Positions 57,330 through 64,000 of a DNA stretch of 64,000 bases are shown here, piece after piece (position 1 is the stretch's first letter; every line of letters begins with the position of its first letter). The notes below the pieces were generated by a model that was given only the letters and a program-made list of their open reading frames with translations, ran no database searches and was not told where the DNA came from. Location: contig NW_020825350.1 in NCBI RefSeq assembly GCF_003286085.1, positions 620,001 through 684,000 on the forward strand, read 5' to 3'. The translations under genes and the position numbers were made by a program. The DNA comes from Drosophila persimilis. Its lineage: Eukaryota > Arthropoda > Insecta > Diptera > Drosophilidae.

Positions 57330-59505
57330 AATAATAATAAATAATAAATATTAACAGACCTAGTACACTAGGAGCCACCTTAGTGGGACTTCCCTTCTAG
57401 ATGGGGATCCACTAATCATATGATAGACAATACCCCTTTATGGGACTTTACAGGTTGCACACTGCACACTGCACCTGCACACAGGTTACAATAACACCAT
57501 GGAACCACTGCAAATCCCATAACCAAGACTGTGAGATCTGACGCATTCCCGAGAAATTTAGGTACGCCTCTGGCCTCTATCCATGTCCATATAAACAAAA
57601 AATACATACATATGTAAATATTGATATTTTCCGCAGCTTTGCGGAGAACAAGTTGGGCAGATCCCAACACTGATGAAGCCCCTACCAGGAATAGCCTCAC
57701 AACTGTAGTTTATATCTACGTATCTATTAGCTAATCAAGTTAATACTACTTTAAAAAGTTGAACGCAATGTTAATTTAGTTGGAGTATTTGTTAAATTTT
57801 ATTTAATTTATATAAACGTTATACAAATTATATCAGCAGATAGTCCAAGTCCAGATTTCCCATCGCGCCGGTCCTAACTTTGTCTTCAATAACAAGTTTG
57901 GCCTGGACTGTCGCTGCATTGGCTTCACCAGCCAGCTGAGGATGAAGTCGAAATGTCCAATTCCAATTCCATAAAGATGTGGACACCCGCCGACTATGCC
58001 AATAGCGCTTGAACTTGAACTAACTTGAATTTCTCGGCAAGTAATCACCCATCTGTGGAAAGAGCAAAGGTTTTCAGAGCATATGTAGACTTCAACAGCA
58101 GTGAAGCTTATTGTGGAGAATATAAAAGGGTAACAGAGCAGCCACAGCCAGGTAAAAGAGAGGTAAAAGGAGCAGTTCAGCTGTTACAAAAGACATCATA
58201 GGAGCTTCCAGCTCCCACACCCATATGTTAATGTCGACTTCCCTAAGAATTTGTCTAAATGTAGATAGTCGACCACACTGTAGAAGGATAAGAGACAGCA
58301 GGACTGCAGCGTGGGAACATTTAAAATATCTTACGCCCACATCGTATGTAGGCGTTACATCGGCCACCAAAACTTTTTGGGATTTTTTAAGTTACACAGT
58401 AGCCCGCTTCATTTCAGTCAGTAGGTTGTGCCTTGGTTTTTAGTTCTGCTTTACATATTTAGCAGGTGCAGCAATGTGTGGAACGCAACTTCGTCCTGGT
58501 GCTACGATCGGCAAATCCTTCGAATTCAATTAAGAAAATGTTCAGCGCCTGCAAGTGGTTTGTAGTGGAAGTGTTCATTTACCTTGTACAAAGAAAGATG
58601 GTTATTACTCAGAACTCTGCAGGTCCATTCCACTTTAAATGGAATTTCTCAGCCAGCGTTTGCTCTTGCTGCTGCTCGTAGAAGATAATGGAATCCCCAC
58701 CTATGGATATGTGAGTATTTGTGAATAAAGTGTCAACCTCGATCTATGATGATCGATGGGACCACTGCCCCCAATGGTACGCCAGCAACGATTCTTCTGA
58801 TACTTCGGACCCGCAGCCACCGCCTCGACTAATAAGAACAATTTGCAAAGGCCGAGCCGGTGTACACAACGGTGACGACTGATGATCTGGCCATAATCGT
58901 ATGGGACAATGTGACAAGTAAGCAAGAAAAGCTATGCGCCTAATTCGAACTAAAGTAAAATATAAAAATAAATAAAATTGCGAGAACGCTGATTATGTTA
59001 TTTATTGTTCTATTAATCTGTTAATTTGGATTTCTAAAATTGATTTGTAATTCTGTTAATCTAGATCGATGTCAATCAATTGCATTTGTGGATGATCAAT
59101 GGCCTTATGGGCGATTGAGTTTCGGTGTTAAAGACCCCATTCAAAGCGATTTCGATTTAATCTTGGATTGGATTTAGTTTTCTAACTTTCCTTGAAGAAA
59201 TCCAATATTATTTAATCAGCCAAAATATCTTCAACGGCTCAGGTATTCTGTAAGTTTCTTTTCTTTCGATGCCCACACAATAATACGATATACTAATATG
59301 CGCAGTTGCAGTTCAGTTGGCCCATGTTCAACCTAGCTCTACGGAGAAAGTCCAAGATACAGTCTTTTGTATTGGCGCTGTACAATGCGCCAAACGAAAA
59401 AAAGGTTTAAGCTAGGATCTACATAAACTAACTTACTACAATGTCCGCTTAAAACTAACGGTACAATAACACGGGAAGAGGATACGATGATCCCCATTTG
59501 TCAGG
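57330..59505. other. Low-information region right of the array
   Basis: No supported gene. The minus strand has a few hydrophobic short frames (for example 58092-58370 and 57833-58048) that could be remains of a decayed membrane-protein gene, but no motif is recognisable and frames do not join. Confidence 0.4.
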
Positions 59506-59510
59506 CGACA

Positions 59511-60905
59511 TCTTAATTGCTGTCCACCGCTTTCGTAGGCGTTCGCGGTGTCAGCGGCGTGGCCACCGGAGGCGGCGATACATCGCTTGGCCCCGACACT
59601 GTCGCCGTCTCGTCTGGTGCAACGCTGCTGCTGAACTGAACGCTGAAGAAACGGAGCAGCGTCATCTGACTGTTCCGGCGGCTGGGAGTGGGTGTGCTGA
59701 GGTATGGTTTTGCTTGATCCGCCCGCACCACCTGCAGCATCAGTGTGCGAGATGCGGCGCCGGGGAGTGGCCTTTAAGCGGGGACTACACTGAAACAGGC
59801 GCAGGCACTAGAGAAGCATTCATCAGCTTTTGCTTGCGCTTAGGCGACAGGATGGCCAGATGCAGTGCCTGCCCGTACAGCACGTAGTTGGGCAGGTTCG
59901 AGGTGGGCGAGTAGATCATAGAGGAGAGGGGCTGCTGGCCAGCTCCCCCAGAGGCAGCTGTTGCCGACGCCGATGTGGTTGACATTCTCTCTCAGCCGCG
60001 AGTGGACCGTTGAGGCTTAGCAGCTTGGTCACCAGGGAAATATCATCAGCGGCGACGTTTTACTTTTGCCTTTTGCTGGGCGATGCCTCTTCCTCGCCAA
60101 TCGCCGGCAGCTAAATGTGCCTGCAGGTGGACTCTGGGCTGGGCGGCTCGAAGAGTCGCCTTTCACGGGATTCCAGGGGCTTGGGGCGCTTCTGCGGGTT
60201 CTGGTCTATCAGGTGCTTTAGCGAGCGTGCCGCAAACTTCAGATCCCTCAGGTTGTACTTTTGTTTGCCGGTGGCCAGAGCCGTGCTCGCGGGGCCGCGA
60301 CACTTGTCCGCCCTTTCGGCCTCACTGAGACCCTGCAGATCGGGTTCCACGCGCCAGCCGTAGGAGGATCCCCAGGCGATCCCCGCAGGTCACCTCGACC
60401 GTGTGGCCCGACAGTGCCACCTCTACATGCTCCAGGTTCTAGATGTACGGCCGCTCGTCACTGCTGCCACTCAAAAGGTACTTTTCATCCGGACTCAGGC
60501 GGGACCTTATGTAGAAGGTGGAATTCAGCAGACCCTTTTAGCAGGCCAGCGACTAGGGGTAGTACGACAGCAGATTGTAGCTGTAAATCGTTTTGTCCAC
60601 ACAGTTGGCAAAGAGTCGCGGCCGAGTGGCCGACACAAGGCAGCTTGTGCATGAGCAGCGGCTCCTTCCTAAAGCCGATTCCACACCTTGATCACGCCGT
60701 CGCAAGCGCCACAGGATATCAGTGTGTTGTCGTCCTGGAAGGCCAATCCCCAGATGCTGCTCGAGGTTGCGATTAAGGAGATCTGGGGCGTACGAAAGCG
60801 CCGCTTTCGCTGCGAAACAAGAGTGCTCGGACCCGAGTGTGGCCGATGTTGATCCAGTTGTCCACACGAGGAGTCAGATCCATGTTGAGATTGACGAAAA
60901 AATAG
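59511..60905 (-). pseudogene. l(2)dtl: Broken partial copy of Cdt2 / l(2)dtl
   Basis: The minus strand encodes, in order, VDNWINIGHTRVRALLFRS, NRNLEQHLGIGL, ISCGACDGVIKVWNRL, NCVDKTIYSYNLLSYY, LSPDEKYLLSGSSDE, LSGHTVEVTC, EPDLQGLSEAERADKC, SPTSNLPNYVLYGQALHL, and a tail with QMTLLRFF. This is the WD40 protein Cdt2 (CRL4 ubiquitin-ligase substrate receptor, denticleless in flies) from mid-propeller to the C-terminus. QMTLLRFF fits a PCNA-interacting box (QxxLxxFF). Several stops and shifts interrupt it: for example TAG replaces a Trp codon after ERPYI, and TAG ends the TCRHI frame. The N-terminal WD repeats are absent. No introns are apparent, but no A-tail is seen either, so retrocopy versus DNA duplication is open. 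Confidence 0.7.
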
Positions 60906-61149
60906 TACAGGGCAATGACAACAAATTCAGTTATTACATTTTTCTAGAGATTTTTAATTTGTGTTTCGGGCCGAATCAAAATTCAGAAATACTGTACAAA
61001 TTTTCCCATACTGTCCCTGAGAAAACAAACAAATTCACATCCGATCAGATTATGAAGTGCTTCAACTAAGAATAAACATTGCTGTGTATTTGCCATCTCA
61101 TTCTTAATAAGACTTAAAAACTAGTTAGAAATTTTAATTGTTGGCTTTC

Positions 61150-63535
61150 TGATTCAATGCGCTTAGACCTGCTTTGTTTAGGGGCTCTGAGAAATTGTGT
61201 ACATTTGTCAATCTTCTGGATGACGACATCCAATACTCGGGATGATGAAATTCAATCGGAGTGTTTACAGAAAATTATTCCCGGAAGGGATTCACGATGC
61301 AGAAAGCGAAAAGTTCAAATCAGTCTAGATCCAGAAGCTCTTTGTCCGGAACATTTTAAGCATTGAATTTAGGACTATATCTGTGAAACTAAATTTTAAT
61401 AGAATTTTAGCCCAACGTGGTGCGACGCTATATAAAATGCACTGAAAGGAAAAAGTCGTGCCGAAACCCGAAGGACAATTAATTAATGTAATAAATTCTT
61501 CAATCAAACGCGGAGTGATTGTGAGATACGAGTATAAGACAAGAAAAAGTAAGGCAAAGAAAACAGGAACAAAACTCAAGAAAAATGACCGCAAATTAAA
61601 AATTACCAACCAAACTTAAAAAGAAAGACCCCAACGGAAAATGTACCAACCAAACTTAAGAGGGCAGGCCCCAAAGGAAGATTTAAAACCACAAACTTAA
61701 GAAAAACGACCCTTTCCGGATAGTTAGTGAGCAACCATAATTTTAAAAATAAAAAGTTAAAAGGGAAAATTAAAGTGTTAATACTAAGTATATAAGATGA
61801 AATAGAATTAGAGTAGCAGTATCCAAAAATCTAAAAGCAGAAAATATCAAAATACACGGTGGATAAACTAACTTTGGAGTTTGAAAGATTAGAAGTGATT
61901 AATTCAGAGACAAGGACCGATCTGACCGCAGATCTGGTCAAACAATTAATAACAATTTAAATTTCGCAAGCAAAGGAACAAATCATAAGTTTGAAACGAC
62001 AATTAGAATCCACATCTGATCAGGTTTCAGATTATCAGGCAGAAACAATAGAAGAGACAATCAAAGATGACACCACTTTAAAAATAATATAATCCCTATC
62101 AATTTTCAATGGTGGATTAAACCAACACGTAGGATGGAGGGAAGCTGCAGAAACTACGGTGGAACTATATAAAAGAGGAAGTAAGCAATATTATATTGCC
62201 CTGACAACTTTAAGGAACAAAATAACAGGACCAGCACATGACGCATTGACCATTCACGGGACAGTTTTAAATTTCGATGCCATACTTTCACGAATTGACT
62301 TTGTTTACAGTGACAAGAGACCAATATATATAATAGAACAGGAGCTATTCAGTGAATTCAGTGAATAACCATAATACTTTAAGATTCAACCAACGGCAAC
62401 CAAGGACAAAGAGTTCACCATTCGACCAAAAAAAAGATTTCCAAAGGAATACTAATAGGGACAACCCTATTTCTTAGGTAATAGACAACAAAATCAGGCC
62501 CCAGAACCAATGGATGTAGACGAATCAATACAAATCCAGCACCGACAGAACAGCACTCAATACAGGGGAAATAATAATAATAATAATAATAATAGATATT
62601 ATCGGGAAAATACTAATGGTTATTATCGGAGAAATAATAACAATTATAACCAAGCTCAGCAATTTAGAGCAAACGTAGTTCCGAATAATCAATCTAACGC
62701 AAATCCAGCGCAGAAACAAAAACCAAATGAAACGTCGGAGCAACCGACTAATAAACCAGTGCGGATAAATAACATTGAGGAGGACCATTTTTTAGATCAG
62801 CCCCCGAAGTAGGTCTGCCATACTTAAAAAGAGTAGATAACAAAATAAACAAAGAATTAAAAGTTTTTATAGATACGGGAGCAACTTCCTGTTATATAAA
62901 AAAGGGAATTTACGAAAATAAAAAAGAATTATCAATTTATAAGAAAGTTGCTACAGTAAATGGGTTTTCGATAATTAAATATTTCCATAATATAACTATT
63001 TTTAACACAAAACAAATGTTTTACGAAATAGATGGAATTTGTAATAACCTTTAATAACCTATTAAAGAAAATCGGAGCTGTTATTGATACAGGAAAGGGG
63101 ACTTTAAGTTATAAAGACAATGAAGAGAAACTAATATATGATGAGGTTCTTTCTTTAAAGAAATTAACCTTTATAGAAGGAAAAACCATCCTTCCATTGA
63201 AGGAATATATAATAAAAAAATATTTCTGCAGATCCTGCACTTTAGGCATTTTACAGTTCTCTCTTTGCATGACGAAATCCAATACTCGGGATGGCGAAAT
63301 CAATTGAAATGTTTATAGAAAAACTATTCACGAAAGGGATCGACGATGCAAAGATCAAAAAGTTCAAGTCAGTCTTGATCCAGAAGCGACACCGAAAAGT
63401 CGAACTAAAAACTAAGATCGCGCAAACCCTTTGTCCGGAATCCTTTGTGACCCTCAACTTAAATCTATATCTGTGAACCTAGAAGTTAAATAAAAACTTT
63501 TTAAAAACGGAATCCGCTACCGCAGTTATTTAATT
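61150..63535 (+). mobile_element. Ty3/Gypsy-like LTR retrotransposon relic, first copy
   Basis: An LTR-like block (about 61150-61410) is followed by a primer-binding-type sequence (CCCAACGTGG), a leader, a gag-like region (about 61860-62380), an Asn-rich nucleocapsid-like stretch, and a protease-like segment with FIDTGATSCY (about 62860). A second LTR-like block follows (about 63230-63535). Most of pol is absent. It is broken by multiple lesions, and the two LTR-like blocks differ substantially, so it is an old fossil. Superfamily assignment is tentative. Confidence 0.65.
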
Positions 63536-64000
63536 GGTGCCCAACGTGGGGCGACGTTGTATAAAAAGCACCGAATAATAAAAGTGTTGCGTCGTGCCGA
63601 AACCCGAAGGACAATTAATTAATGGAATAAATCCTTCAAATATTAAAACGCGGAGTGACTGTGAGATATTAGATAAGAAAAAGTGAGATAAAAAGGAAAC
63701 CAACCGGAGCTTAGGGTGTGCAAAAATAAATACAATATACAATACAAATACAAATACAATACAAAATACAAATAAATACAAAAGCTAATCAAGACAATTC
63801 AAAAATACAAAAAAAAAACCAAAAAAACCAAAGTTTTTAAACAAAACCAACCAAAACAAAACACAAAGAAAGTGAAACTATCAGCCAAACCATAGAAGGA
63901 AGACCCCCAGAAGACCCAGTTAAACAACGAAATTTAAGAAGGAAGACCCGTTCAAAGACCTGTCAGCCAAATCAAGAAGGAAGACCCGTTCGAAGATCTG
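63230..64000 (+). mobile_element. Second tandem LTR element copy sharing an LTR, continues past window
   Basis: The LTR-like block at 63230-63535 is followed by its own primer-binding-type sequence (TGGTGCCCAACGTGGGG) and the same leader as the first copy (GTGCCGAAACCCGAAGGACA). Two elements are therefore in tandem with one LTR between them. Tandem arrays of this kind are a known result of LTR-LTR recombination. The A-rich leader runs off the right edge of the window. Confidence 0.65.

Noticed and set aside
1-64000. tRNA, rRNA and other structured RNA genes
   Set aside because: I saw no tRNA A/B-box pair in a cloverleaf context and no rDNA. The R1-type LINE is not in 28S sequence.

Overview
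This is insect nuclear DNA, almost certainly Drosophila. Two multi-exon genes have Drosophila relatives that I recognise from memory: the cohesin-release factor wapl and a secreted lipocalin like karl. Introns have GT/AG borders. The promoter ahead of wapl carries Drosophila core motifs (DRE and Motif 1). Five copies of a DINE-1/INE-1-type Helentron are present. In D. melanogaster both genes are X-linked (Muller A), so the window is probably from that element. The expanded wapl (1865 codons) and the form of the DINE-1 copies suggest a species outside the melanogaster subgroup, perhaps the obscura group; this is inference.

Layout. Positions 1-6480 are non-coding and rich in simple repeats. The karl-like lipocalin (four coding exons, + strand) lies at 6792-9348. 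An intergenic stretch with a tiny DNA-transposon footprint follows. The wapl promoter is near 10.8 kb, a 5' leader intron lies at 11592-11941, and the seven coding exons of wapl span 12040-19328, with a 3' UTR to about 20.6 kb. From about 21.3 kb the character changes abruptly to transposon-dense, duplicated DNA.

The duplicated zone (27.6-57.1 kb) is a head-to-tail array. Its unit is about 9.2 kb and holds the last 61 codons of an unrecognised gene ('gene X', 26811-27761), its 3' flank, a LINE fragment, a decayed Q-rich gene fragment, and an intact 886-codon Q-rich ORF on the minus strand. The 886-codon ORF is present three times (A 29938-32598, B 39126-41786, C 50301-52961) at about 98-99 % protein identity, with all three frames open. 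A fourth unit is cut short near 57.1 kb. The units differ by later insertions: DINE-1 copies, an R1-clade LINE (42.5-46.5 kb), and a second LINE that itself carries a P-like DNA transposon with about 80-bp inverted ends and 7-bp target duplications. Gene X is split by one in-frame TAA nine bases before an ATG in strong context.

The right end (57.3-64 kb) holds low-information DNA, a broken partial copy of the Cdt2 gene l(2)dtl (minus strand), and two tandem partial copies of an old LTR retrotransposon that share an LTR.

The most novel part is the amplified 886-codon gene family. I do not recognise it. It looks like a recently expanded, fast-changing lineage-specific gene next to TE-rich chromatin.
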